The translations under genes were made by a program, and so were the position numbers. This document shows, one piece after another, positions 6,737 through 13,133 of a stretch of DNA of 13,477 nucleotides. Origin of the DNA: TMED14 sp003444795 (GTDB lineage Bacteria > Bacteroidota > Bacteroidia > Flavobacteriales > Schleiferiaceae); NCBI GenBank assembly GCA_963978445.1, contig CAXBRT010000035.1:1-13477 (forward strand), given 5' to 3'. The first letter of the stretch is position 1. Each line of letters opens with the position of its first letter. Under the pieces are notes generated by a model that was not told the DNA's origin, did not search any database, and was given only the letters and a program-made list of their open reading frames with translations.

Positions 6737-6957
6737 AAGCTACCGCGAAGCGGAAGCGGGGTTTAGTTTTTATCGAAAGCCGTTACCAGGAGAACCGCAG
6801 GTAATCCTGCTGTTTGGTAAATCTCATTACCCAAAAAAGAGGCGGGTATTTTTTTAACATGTAAGAAGTTTGGCAGGAAAAAGTCGCCCCATTAAAGGCT
6901 AATAGACAGCCGAATGGTATAAACATTTTTCACCACCAAAAGGTACCTTTCCCCGCC
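6737..6957. other. gene-free stretch with small hairpins
   Basis: With the elements on its left this makes a 328-base gap between the tRNA and the yfiT-like gene. I see GCAGG/CCTGC (6797-6801 with 6806-6810) nested inside TTACCA/TGGTAA (6783-6788 with 6815-6820), and a weak terminator-like TACCC/GGGTA hairpin (6828-6832 with 6844-6848) followed by seven T. I find no credible open reading frame; the frame crossing it begins inside the tRNA. Confidence 0.4.
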
Positions 6958-6965
6958 TATATTTG
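6958..6965 (+). promoter_or_regulatory. Bacteroidota -7 box for the yfiT-like operon
   Basis: TATATTTG matches TAnnTTTG and ends 17 bases before the ATG at 6983, leaving a leader of about 10-12 bases. No -33 TTTG is evident at the usual spacing. Confidence 0.6.
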
Positions 6966-6982
6966 AGCCTCAAACCCTTAGT

Positions 6983-7507
6983 ATGAATCTGGAAACCCTC
7001 AAATACCCGGTTGGCCCATTTAAGCTGCAGACCGACTACACGGAACAGGATTTGGACCACTGGATGGCAACCCTGTCAGATTTGCCCCAACAGCTGCAAC
7101 AGGCAGTAGACGCGATGTCCGATGAGCGCCTGCAAGCGCCCTATCGCCCAGATGGTTGGACCCGAACGCAAGTCATCCACCACTTGGCCGACAGCCATAT
7201 GAACTGCTTTGTTCGCTGCAAATTGGCCTTTACGGAACAGGACCCCATTGTAAAACCCTACGATGAGCGGGCATGGGCGCTGACACCGGACGCCACCGAC
7301 CTTAACGTGGGAGCAAGCTTGGACATTCTTCATGGCCTGCACTACCGATGGAACCAGTTTTGGCTGAGCTTGGAAGGGGACGATTGGAAGCGCGACTACT
7401 ACCATCCCGAAAATCAGCGCGACGTAACCTTAGCCGAAGCCTTGCAGTTTTATGCGTGGCATAGCCGCCATCATTTGGCCCATGTCCAATCTACCTGGAT
7501 GCCTTAA
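6983..7507 (+). CDS. DinB/YfiT-family metalloprotein (putative metal-dependent hydrolase / thiol transferase)
   Basis: A 174-residue protein that aligns by eye with B. subtilis YfiT along its whole length: PVGPFK near the start, YRPDGWTxxQVIHHLADSHMN, KPYDExAWA, then YAWHSRHHLAHV at the end. The three metal-binding histidines known from YfiT correspond to His67, His160 and His164. The DinB-fold superfamily is a four-helix bundle that includes thiol-dependent S-transferases using bacillithiol, mycothiol or glutathione, so conjugation or detoxification in the cytoplasm is plausible; the reaction here is not shown. The ATG at 6983 follows a good -7 box. The next gene starts 37 bp downstream on the same strand, so it may head a three-gene operon. 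Confidence 0.9.
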   Translation: MNLETLKYPVGPFKLQTDYTEQDLDHWMATLSDLPQQLQQAVDAMSDERLQAPYRPDGWTRTQVIHHLADSHMNCFVRCKLAFTEQDPIVKPYDERAWALTPDATDLNVGASLDILHGLHYRWNQFWLSLEGDDWKRDYYHPENQRDVTLAEALQFYAWHSRHHLAHVQSTWMP

Positions 7508-7544
7508 ACTCTTTTCTCTACCCTTTGTTAAACCCCTGTACACC

Positions 7545-8090
7545 ATGAAAAAGCACCTGATTTACACTCTGATTGGCGGAACGATTTTGTTCTTCTGGCA
7601 ATTTTTATCGCATGCGGCGCTCAACCTGCATGCAGATGCACAAGAATACACCCCTAAGCAGTCCGAAATTCTAGACGCCATTGCGGCGGCCGGCCTAGAA
7701 CCCGGTCAATACATGCTAGGCCAACCTGGTCCTACGGAAACAATGGAAGAGTGGGAAGCCGCCATGGAAGCCTTGGAAGGCAAACCTTGGGGACTCCTCA
7801 ACTACCAAACGGTGGACCACAGCGACATGGTCATGCCCTTGGTTCGTGGCTACTTGATCGCGTTCATCGTGGCTGCATTATTCTTCTGGTTGGTTTCCAA
7901 TCTAAAGGCCGTGGACGTGAAAAAGGGTCTGCTTGTCGGTGTAGCGGTGGGCATGATTTCCTATTTCTTGGAGCCCTACTCCGACTTTATTTGGTACAAA
8001 ACGCCTGGTATCGTAGCGCACCTGATGGACGGCATCATTCCTTGGGCCGCTATGGGTGCGCTCGCAGGCAAAATGGCCAAAAACGCCTAA
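7545..8090 (+). CDS. four-helix membrane protein, unknown function
   Basis: A 181-residue protein without a family name that I can give. It has one N-terminal helix (about residues 5-25, starting MKKHLIYTLIGGTILFFWQF), a polar extracytoplasmic segment of about 70 residues (EYTPKQSEILDAI, then EEWEAAMEALEGKPWGLLNY), and three more helices (about 99-118, 127-143 and 155-176). I recall similar Bacteroidota proteins with FWQFLSxAALNLH and EYTPKQ strings, so it is probably a conserved family. The ATG at 7545 was chosen over the longer reading from 7452 because the extra part overlaps the yfiT-like gene and the MKK start gives a normal membrane anchor. One base separates its stop from the next ATG, so coupling with the DUF3089 gene is likely. 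Confidence 0.8.
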   Translation: MKKHLIYTLIGGTILFFWQFLSHAALNLHADAQEYTPKQSEILDAIAAAGLEPGQYMLGQPGPTETMEEWEAAMEALEGKPWGLLNYQTVDHSDMVMPLVRGYLIAFIVAALFFWLVSNLKAVDVKKGLLVGVAVGMISYFLEPYSDFIWYKTPGIVAHLMDGIIPWAAMGALAGKMAKNA

Positions 8091-8091
8091 C

Positions 8092-9168
8092 ATGAAGCAC
8101 CTGCTATCCGTACTTTTTTGTCTGGGGGCAGGTGCCCTTTTGGCTCAGGAGGGGGCGACACCGTCCCCTTCCTTGAGTCCCTATCCACCTCGGCCCGAAT
8201 ACACCGAAATTTCGGCCTGGGCCGCTCATCCTGCGATTGAGTGGGGCAGCGGGAAGCGTTCGCGAGCTACAGAGCGATTGGACCGTCAAATGGCCCGTCG
8301 TTTCGGGGAACTTGAGGAAAATATACCTACGTTTTTTATTTACCCCACCTTGTATCTAGAGGGAAAAAGTTGGAATGCGGACTGTTTCGACGCGACCTAC
8401 CGCCAGGAAATCAATGACTGGCCCATGGCCAATCAAGCATCTGTGTTTACAGGGGTTGGGTCGGTATATGCGCCGCATTACCGCCAAATGATGTACCGGG
8501 GGTACTACCCGGAATCTGCACAAGAATATCAGGACGCCTTAGTAGCCTACGACACGGCTTTTGCAGATGTGAAGCGGGCCTTTGAAGCGTTCTTGGTCCT
8601 ACACCCGGAGGGTCGCTACATTTTAGCGGGCCATAGCCAAGGAACAGGCCATGCCAAACGTTTAATGATGGAGGTCATTCTTCCCAACAAGGACATCCGC
8701 CAACGTTTGCTCGTCGCCTACCTGGTGGGCAATACGGTGACCGCTCAGGACATGGGCGATTTCCCCTTATGCTCGGACCCCAACCAAGTGGACTGCTGGA
8801 TGGGATGGCGCAGCTACGGCAAGGATTTCTACCCGAAAAAATACGGCCCTGAATACCCCGTGGTCAATCCGATTACATGGACGGATTCGCCGGCTCGGAG
8901 TCGACGATACCAGCACAAGGGGGCACTCTATTCCAATGGCAAAGTGCTTCTTCGCCGAGGCGTGAGCACGCGTATTGACCAAGGCACCTTGCGAATTGAA
9001 CGATTGCGAGGGCCACTCGGCTGGTTCTTCCGTTGGGAAGATTACCACCGCGCGGATTACAACATGTTTTGGTTCAACATTCGGGAAAACCTATACCAGC
9101 GCGTGCAAAACGCCGAATTATCCACCGAGTGGACCTCCGAGCCTTACATCGGGTCCGAATTGGACTAA
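8092..9168 (+). CDS. secreted DUF3089 alpha/beta hydrolase
   Basis: A 358-residue protein with a signal peptide (about residues 1-19, LLAQEG at the cleavage region). The DUF3089 pattern is clear: TFFIYPTLYL (80-89), W94N with a nearby acidic patch, ASVFTGVGSVYAPHYRQ (117-132), the nucleophile elbow GHSQG with Ser182, and the C-terminal DYHRADYNMFWFNIRENLYQRV, where His319 is the likely catalytic base. DUF3089 belongs to the alpha/beta-hydrolase clan; no substrate is established that I know of, and an esterase or lipase acting in the periplasm is the simplest guess. The ATG at 8092 follows the previous stop by one base; the reading from 8056 only adds the end of the previous gene in another frame. 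The stop overlaps the convergent hypothetical gene by four bases. Confidence 0.88.
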   Translation: MKHLLSVLFCLGAGALLAQEGATPSPSLSPYPPRPEYTEISAWAAHPAIEWGSGKRSRATERLDRQMARRFGELEENIPTFFIYPTLYLEGKSWNADCFDATYRQEINDWPMANQASVFTGVGSVYAPHYRQMMYRGYYPESAQEYQDALVAYDTAFADVKRAFEAFLVLHPEGRYILAGHSQGTGHAKRLMMEVILPNKDIRQRLLVAYLVGNTVTAQDMGDFPLCSDPNQVDCWMGWRSYGKDFYPKKYGPEYPVVNPITWTDSPARSRRYQHKGALYSNGKVLLRRGVSTRIDQGTLRIERLRGPLGWFFRWEDYHRADYNMFWFNIRENLYQRVQNAELSTEWTSEPYIGSELD

Positions 9169-9572
9169 TTCCAGAGGTGCTTGAGCTGCGTGTGGAAGGC
9201 CTCATCCACGTCTTGACGCTTACTCTCCACTAGCTCAAAAAAGGTAAAGGCAAATAGCCACGATGTCCAGGCATCTTGGTTGTCATCAAAGGCTTGATGG
9301 GCGGAATTTCGTTCAAAGAAGAGGTGCAAAGCACGAAGGGCTTGAAAGCCTTCTGCCCAGTGGGGCATCACCCAGCCCGGCATGTTTCCAAGCTTTTTCA
9401 AGGAAACCAGCGCTTTCTTTTCTGCACAACAAGGACGCAACGTGCTCATCTCTAGCAATTCATCCACCAAGCGCTTCAAATAAGGCAAGGCAGACTGCAC
9501 GAGGCGCTCTTCCCCAAAGAAAGAAGGGTCGCGCCAACGAATGGCTTCCGAGTCGAGCAGTTTCTCCATCAT
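9165..9572 (-). CDS. hypothetical protein, 135 aa, alpha-helical
   Basis: I do not recognise the family. The protein is predicted cytoplasmic, with no signal peptide or membrane helix. It is rich in amphipathic helices (ERLVQSALPYLKRLVDELLEM, EGFQALRALHLFFERN, WLFAFTFFELVESKR), contains six Trp (13, 67, 72, 102, 105, 134) and a Cys-Cys pair at 48-49. A balanced amino-acid composition without low-complexity bias, a plausible start (MMEKLL) and a near-consensus -7 box 14 bases upstream support a real gene. It is transcribed divergently from tRNA-Val and converges on the DUF3089 gene, overlapping its last four bases. Confidence 0.7.
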   Translation of the reverse strand: MMEKLLDSEAIRWRDPSFFGEERLVQSALPYLKRLVDELLEMSTLRPCCAEKKALVSLKKLGNMPGWVMPHWAEGFQALRALHLFFERNSAHQAFDDNQDAWTSWLFAFTFFELVESKRQDVDEAFHTQLKHLWN

Positions 9573-9586
9573 ACGTTCTAACCTAA

Positions 9587-9594
9587 CAAAGATT
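9587..9594 (-). promoter_or_regulatory. probable -7 box for the hypothetical gene
   Basis: On the minus strand this reads AATCTTTG, one mismatch from TAnnTTTG, 14 bases before the ATG at 9572. Confidence 0.4.
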
Positions 9595-9638
9595 CACGGG
9601 ATTGGTTTTGGGATGTGGTGCATTTCTCGCTTTGCTCG

Positions 9639-9646
9639 TACATTTG
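9639..9646 (+). promoter_or_regulatory. Bacteroidota -7 box for tRNA-Val
   Basis: TACATTTG followed by CC matches TAnnTTTG, with GCTCG directly upstream (9634-9638). It ends ten bases before the tRNA, so transcription begins almost at the mature 5' end. Confidence 0.65.
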
Positions 9647-9656
9647 CCGTCCCCCC

Positions 9657-9731
9657 GGGCAATTAGCTCAGTTGGTTTAGAGCATCGCCTTGACAGGGCG
9701 GGGGTCACAGGTTCGAATCCTGTATTGCCCA
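9657..9731 (+). tRNA. tRNA-Val (GAC)
   Basis: A 75-base cloverleaf: acceptor GGGCAAT/ATTGCCC, D-stem GCTC/GAGC, anticodon stem TCGCC/GGCGG (one T-G pair) with loop TTGACAG (anticodon GAC at 9692-9694), variable loop GGGTC, T-stem ACAGG/CCTGT with loop TTCGAAT, discriminator A. The next three bases (9732-9734) are CCA, so the 3' end appears to be encoded here, unlike in the CAT-anticodon tRNA of this window. It reads the GUC and GUU valine codons. Confidence 0.95.
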
Positions 9732-9737
9732 CCAAAG

Positions 9738-9768
9738 AACCCGGCGCTGAAAGGCGCCGGGTTTTTTT
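9738..9768 (+). terminator. intrinsic terminator of tRNA-Val
   Basis: A perfect 10-bp stem (9738-9747 with 9754-9763) closes on a six-base loop and runs into seven T (9762-9768). It begins three bases after the encoded CCA. Confidence 0.9.
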
Positions 9769-9770
9769 AT

Positions 9771-9804
9771 GCCGAATCGCGAAGCGGGCTTCGGCGATTG
9801 CGGC
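9771..9804. repeat. long imperfect hairpin directly after the tRNA-Val terminator
   Basis: GCCG (9771-9774) pairs with CGGC (9801-9804), AATCGC (9775-9780) with GCGATT (9794-9799) and GAAG (9781-9784) with CTTC (9789-9792), with single-base bulges and a CGGG loop: about 14 bp in all. It lies between the terminator and the sulfotransferase start. REP-like element, leader structure or terminator for the other strand are all possible. Confidence 0.5.
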
Positions 9805-9814
9805 AAAGCCTTCG

Positions 9815-9822
9815 TAACATTG
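9815..9822 (+). promoter_or_regulatory. possible -7 box for the sulfotransferase operon
   Basis: TAACATTG differs from TAnnTTTG at one position and ends four bases before the ATG at 9827. If used, the transcript would be leaderless or nearly so. The strong terminator at 9738-9768 means that the operon needs its own promoter or read-through. Confidence 0.35.
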
Positions 9823-9826
9823 CGCT

Positions 9827-10549
9827 ATGCCCCGCATCATTCACGCCATTTCCGGACCGCGAAATATCAGCACTGCGTTGCTGTATGCGTTTTCGCAGCG
9901 TTCGGGCTGTGTTGGGGTGGATGAACCATTCTATGGCCCCTTTCTAGAGCGCACTGGCTTGGACCATCCGGGTCGAACGGATATTTTGGCCAAGGTGCCT
10001 AATCATCCCGAAGAGGCGGTGGAAGAGCTGCAGCGACTTTTTGCCGCTGGCCACAAGGAAATCTACTTGAAGAACATGGCCCACCACATGGTGGACATGC
10101 CTTGGGAATGGGCACGTGAGGCGGCACATATTTTTTGGATTCGGCATCCGAGGAAGGTGATTCGGTCCTTTGCGAAAGTTTGGCCTAGCGTCACCCTCGA
10201 AGACATTGGCATCCAAGAGCAGGTGGAGCAATGGGAGGCCATACAATCTTTTTCAGGCCCAAAAATCCTGGTGGACAGCGACGAGATGTTGGCGAATCCC
10301 GCTCAAACCTTCCCCATCATTTGCGAAGCCCTAGGAATCCCTTTCGATTCAAACATGCTGGCTTGGCCAGCAGGCCCCAAATCCAACGACGGTCCATGGT
10401 GGCCCCATTGGTACAGTCAGGTGCATGCCAGTACAGGCTTTGGACCTGCCAGTGAACTAGGCCTCCCCCTGGAAGGCCGTTATGCCGAGGTCGAGGCGCA
10501 AGCTTTGCCCTTTTACGAAAACTTACATGCTCAACGATTGACCTTTTAA
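9827..10549 (+). CDS. PAPS-type sulfotransferase family protein
   Basis: A 240-residue cytoplasmic protein. The N-terminus IIHAISGPRNISTALLYAF (residues 4-22) fits the 5'-phosphosulfate loop, although the usual Lys is missing and Ser/Arg stand there. IRHPRKVIRSFAKV (105-118) fits the 3'-phosphate site, with Arg106 and Ser114. DEPFYGPFLERTG (32-44) and the tail with STGFG and PFYENL match, from memory, the N-terminal half of the plant 'branched-chain-amino-acid aminotransferase-like' proteins. The family would transfer a sulfo group from PAPS to a small acceptor, not identified. Three bases separate its stop from the aminotransferase ATG, so the two form an operon. The start follows a hairpin and a weak promoter; the longer reading in another frame that overlaps the tRNA is rejected. 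Confidence 0.85.
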   Translation: MPRIIHAISGPRNISTALLYAFSQRSGCVGVDEPFYGPFLERTGLDHPGRTDILAKVPNHPEEAVEELQRLFAAGHKEIYLKNMAHHMVDMPWEWAREAAHIFWIRHPRKVIRSFAKVWPSVTLEDIGIQEQVEQWEAIQSFSGPKILVDSDEMLANPAQTFPIICEALGIPFDSNMLAWPAGPKSNDGPWWPHWYSQVHASTGFGPASELGLPLEGRYAEVEAQALPFYENLHAQRLTF

Positions 10550-10552
10550 GCT

Positions 10553-11452
10553 ATGCTACAATCCTACGATCCCCGAAATGCAGCTATCCAAGTATGGGTA
10601 AAAGACGGTTTGGTCCCGAGGGATCAGGCAAAAGTGTCCGTATTTGACAGTTCCGTTCAGGGCGGCGATGCCGTTTGGGAGGGGATGCGCGTTTACCAGG
10701 AGGGCATCTTCTGCTTGGACCGCCATTTGGATCGCTTGATGGATTCGGCCCAAGCCATGGCCTTTGCCAACATTCCCAGCAGAGACTTCATTACGAATGC
10801 CATTAAAGCCACGCTGAAGGCCAATGGGATGACGCATGACACGCATATTCGGCTCACACTGACACGCGGCGAAAAAATCACTTCGGGCATGGATCCTCGC
10901 CTGAACCAGAAAGGCTGCACCCTGATTGTGCTGGCCGAATGGAAGCCTCCCGTCTACGACAATGAAAAAGGGGTGCGCATTGTGACCTCCGCCATTCGCC
11001 GCAATAGTCCCATGCACGTGGATTCAAAAATTCACCACAACAACTTGATCAACAACATCCTGGCAAAAATTCAGGCCAATCATGCGGGCGTGGATGATGC
11101 TCTGATGCTCGACAACCTGGGATTTATCGCAGAGATGAACGGTACCAACATCTTCATGGTGAAGGATGGGGTGCTCCTCACGCCCCATGCAGATGCTTGC
11201 TTGCACGGCATTACACGTGCGTTGGTCATTGAATTAGCGCACAGCTTGGGCATTCCTTGTGTGGAGCGCAACCTCAGTTTGACCGAGCTTTATGCGGCGG
11301 ATGAGGCCTTTGGAACAGGGTCCATGGGCGAATTGACACCAGTGGTGGAGGTAGACGGCCGTCGCATCACCAACCGCCGGGGCTCAACCATCACGCAGCA
11401 GTTGACGAAAGCCTTCCATGGGTTGGCCCAGAAATACAGCACAGCTATTTAG
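10553..11452 (+). CDS. class IV PLP aminotransferase (BCAT/D-amino-acid transaminase fold)
   Basis: A 299-residue fold-type IV aminotransferase of normal length (about 280-310). Recognisable parts are KVSVFDSSVQGGDAVWEGMR (27-46), LDRHLDRLMDSA (55-66), HIRLTLTRGEK (98-108), SKIHHNN with the Schiff-base Lys159, AEMNGTNIF with Glu193 facing the pyridine nitrogen, LTPHADACLHGITR (209-222) and GTGSMGELTPV (255-264). The string VLAEWKPPVYDNE (126-138) and SKIHHNNLINNILAKI closely resemble, from memory, the C-terminal domain of the plant branched-chain-aminotransferase-like fusion, more than ordinary IlvE or lyases. It probably moves an amino group between an amino acid and 2-oxoglutarate, but the substrate is unknown. 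It is coupled to the sulfotransferase gene, and its last eight bases overlap the convergent DUF1801 gene. Confidence 0.9.
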   Translation: MLQSYDPRNAAIQVWVKDGLVPRDQAKVSVFDSSVQGGDAVWEGMRVYQEGIFCLDRHLDRLMDSAQAMAFANIPSRDFITNAIKATLKANGMTHDTHIRLTLTRGEKITSGMDPRLNQKGCTLIVLAEWKPPVYDNEKGVRIVTSAIRRNSPMHVDSKIHHNNLINNILAKIQANHAGVDDALMLDNLGFIAEMNGTNIFMVKDGVLLTPHADACLHGITRALVIELAHSLGIPCVERNLSLTELYAADEAFGTGSMGELTPVVEVDGRRITNRRGSTITQQLTKAFHGLAQKYSTAI

Positions 11453-11876
11453 TTCTAATATCCAGCCCCTGCACGTGCTTTTTCGTGGCGTGCATCATCT
11501 CCTCAAGCACGGCCATATCGACGTCCGCCAAGGTGTTGATGTATAGACAGCCTGCTCCGGTTTTGTGTTTGCCCAACCGGTCTAAGTAGCTGCTAAACTG
11601 CTCCAGCCCGCCTAGGCAGAGGTAGAGCGATAGGGAGGTTTTCCGGGGCGAAAAACCGAGTAAAAACCAATCGCCTTCGCGGCCGGTCGCATAGCGGTAG
11701 CGCATATCGCCGTAGCCCACAATGCTAGCGCCCCACATTCGGCCCGGATGGCCAGAAACCCGCTGCATCATTTCGTGCAAGCTGGCCGCATCCGCCCGCC
11801 GCTTCTCATGCGCAATGGATGCGATAAAATCGGCGACGGCGACCGTGGTGGGTTGGGTTTTATTCTCTTTGGCCAT
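11445..11876 (-). CDS. DUF1801 domain protein
   Basis: A 143-residue protein that fits DUF1801 along its length: TTVAVADFIASIAHEKRRADA (10-30), RMWGASIVGYGDMRYRYATGREGDW (46-70), GFSPRKTSLSLYL (74-86), LDRLGKHKTGAGCLYINTLADVD (98-120). The domain has an SRPBCC-independent small alpha/beta fold of unknown role; B. subtilis YdhG-type relatives have been linked loosely to iron handling, which is not evidence here. The ATG is six bases after the cysN stop on the same strand, so it is probably the last gene of the cysDN transcript. Its 3' end overlaps the convergent aminotransferase gene by eight bases. Confidence 0.88.
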   Translation of the reverse strand: MAKENKTQPTTVAVADFIASIAHEKRRADAASLHEMMQRVSGHPGRMWGASIVGYGDMRYRYATGREGDWFLLGFSPRKTSLSLYLCLGGLEQFSSYLDRLGKHKTGAGCLYINTLADVDMAVLEEMMHATKKHVQGLDIRTK

Positions 11877-11882
11877 GGCGTC

Positions 11883-13121
11883 TTATTCCAACATTCCGGC
11901 AGCCACGGTGGCCCCAGAGCCTTCATCTACGAGGATGAATGAGCCCGTGATGCGGTTTTGGCGGTAGGAATCCATCACCAACGGCTTGGTGGTCTTTAAT
12001 TGCACGCGCGAAATGCTGTTGGTGGTCAGCGCTCCTTCTGGTGCTTGAAATTCCAATGCGTGTATGTCCAGAACACCCTCTACCTGGGCAATCATGGCCC
12101 GCGCATCGGCGCTTCCCTGGCGTATTACGTACTTAGAGCCGGGTCGCTGGGGCTGGTTGTCGAGCCAGCATAGCGTGGCCAGTGGAGCTTGTTCCAGGCG
12201 GGGGCTGGCACCTGCAACCAACGTGTCTCCGCGTGAGATATCGACATCATCGGCCAAGGTGATGACCACTGATTGGCCTGCTTGGGCTTCCGTGACTTGG
12301 CGGTCTCCGATATAGATGGCCGCCACCGTACTGGTCAAACCGGAGGGTTGCGCACGTACCGTCCCCCCGATGTGCAGACTGCCTGAGGCCACGCGACCGG
12401 CATATCCTCGAAAATCGTGGAATGCATCGGAATGGGGACGGATAACGGTTTGAACAGGGAAGCGGAAGTCCCCCGTAGCTTCAGGCCGAGCCACCTCCAA
12501 AGTTTCCAAGTGGTGTAGCAGGGTAGGTCCCTCGTACCAAGGCATTTGGCTACTAGGCTCGACCACATTATCGCCCAACAAAGCAGAAATAGGGAGGAAG
12601 TCCACATGCTGCAAATGGGCGCGCTCCTTGACATGCGTATAGTCCGCCACGATGCGGTTATAGGCCGCTTGGTCAAAGTCCACCAAGTCCATTTTGTTGA
12701 TACAAACGATTACGTGAGGAATGCCTAAAAGGCCCGCGATGTAGCTGTGGCGGCGCGTTTGTTCCACCACGCCATTGCGCGCATCGACCAGGATCAACGC
12801 GGCATCTGCCGTGGAGGCGCCGGTTACCATGTTTCGGGTGTATTGAATGTGCCCTGGAGTGTCCGCGATGATGAATTTGCGCGTGGGGGTGGCAAAGTAG
12901 CGGTAGGCCACGTCGATGGTAATGCCCTGTTCGCGTTCGTCCTTCAGGCCGTCGGTTAGCAGGCTGAAATCAATGCGCTCCAAGCCCTTGCGTTGAGAGG
13001 TTTTCTCCACGGCTTCCATTTGGTCGATGAAAACAGATTTGGAGTCAAAAAGCAGGCGACCAATGAGGGTGGATTTTCCGTCATCGACGGAACCAGCAGT
13101 GGTAAATCGTAGTAAGTTCAT
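11883..13121 (-). CDS. cysN: sulfate adenylyltransferase subunit 1 (GTPase, CysN)
   Basis: A 412-residue protein. CysN is the GTP-hydrolysing subunit of ATP sulfurylase; with CysD it turns sulfate and ATP into APS in the cytoplasm. The elongation-factor-like G domain is complete: P-loop GSVDDGKS (10-17), DEREQGITIDVAYRYF (61-76, switch I), ADTPGH (86-91), GASTADAALILVDARNGV (101-118) and NKMDL (142-146). Two beta-barrel domains follow (about 225-310 and 315-412). The length agrees with CysN without a fused APS kinase (CysC) domain, so PAPS synthesis would need a separate CysC. One small oddity is His-Ile at 91-92, where relatives usually have His-Glu. It lies 12 bp after cysD and six before the DUF1801 gene: a cysDN operon. 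Confidence 0.96.
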   Translation of the reverse strand: MNLLRFTTAGSVDDGKSTLIGRLLFDSKSVFIDQMEAVEKTSQRKGLERIDFSLLTDGLKDEREQGITIDVAYRYFATPTRKFIIADTPGHIQYTRNMVTGASTADAALILVDARNGVVEQTRRHSYIAGLLGIPHVIVCINKMDLVDFDQAAYNRIVADYTHVKERAHLQHVDFLPISALLGDNVVEPSSQMPWYEGPTLLHHLETLEVARPEATGDFRFPVQTVIRPHSDAFHDFRGYAGRVASGSLHIGGTVRAQPSGLTSTVAAIYIGDRQVTEAQAGQSVVITLADDVDISRGDTLVAGASPRLEQAPLATLCWLDNQPQRPGSKYVIRQGSADARAMIAQVEGVLDIHALEFQAPEGALTTNSISRVQLKTTKPLVMDSYRQNRITGSFILVDEGSGATVAAGMLE

Positions 13122-13133
13122 GTCCGTTTGGGC

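Noticed and set aside
7519..7527. Possible promoter before the four-helix membrane protein gene
   Set aside because: TACCCTTTG has one base too many between TA and TTTG; with only a 37-bp gap, transcription from the yfiT-like gene is the simpler explanation.
9690..9947. 85-residue frame starting inside tRNA-Val and running into the sulfotransferase gene
   Set aside because: It crosses the tRNA and a strong terminator and overlaps a recognised gene in another frame.
12846..12851. His-Ile instead of His-Glu after the DTPG motif in CysN as a sign of inactivation
   Set aside because: All GTP-binding motifs and the catalytic-type His91 are intact; one neighbouring substitution is not enough to suggest loss of function.
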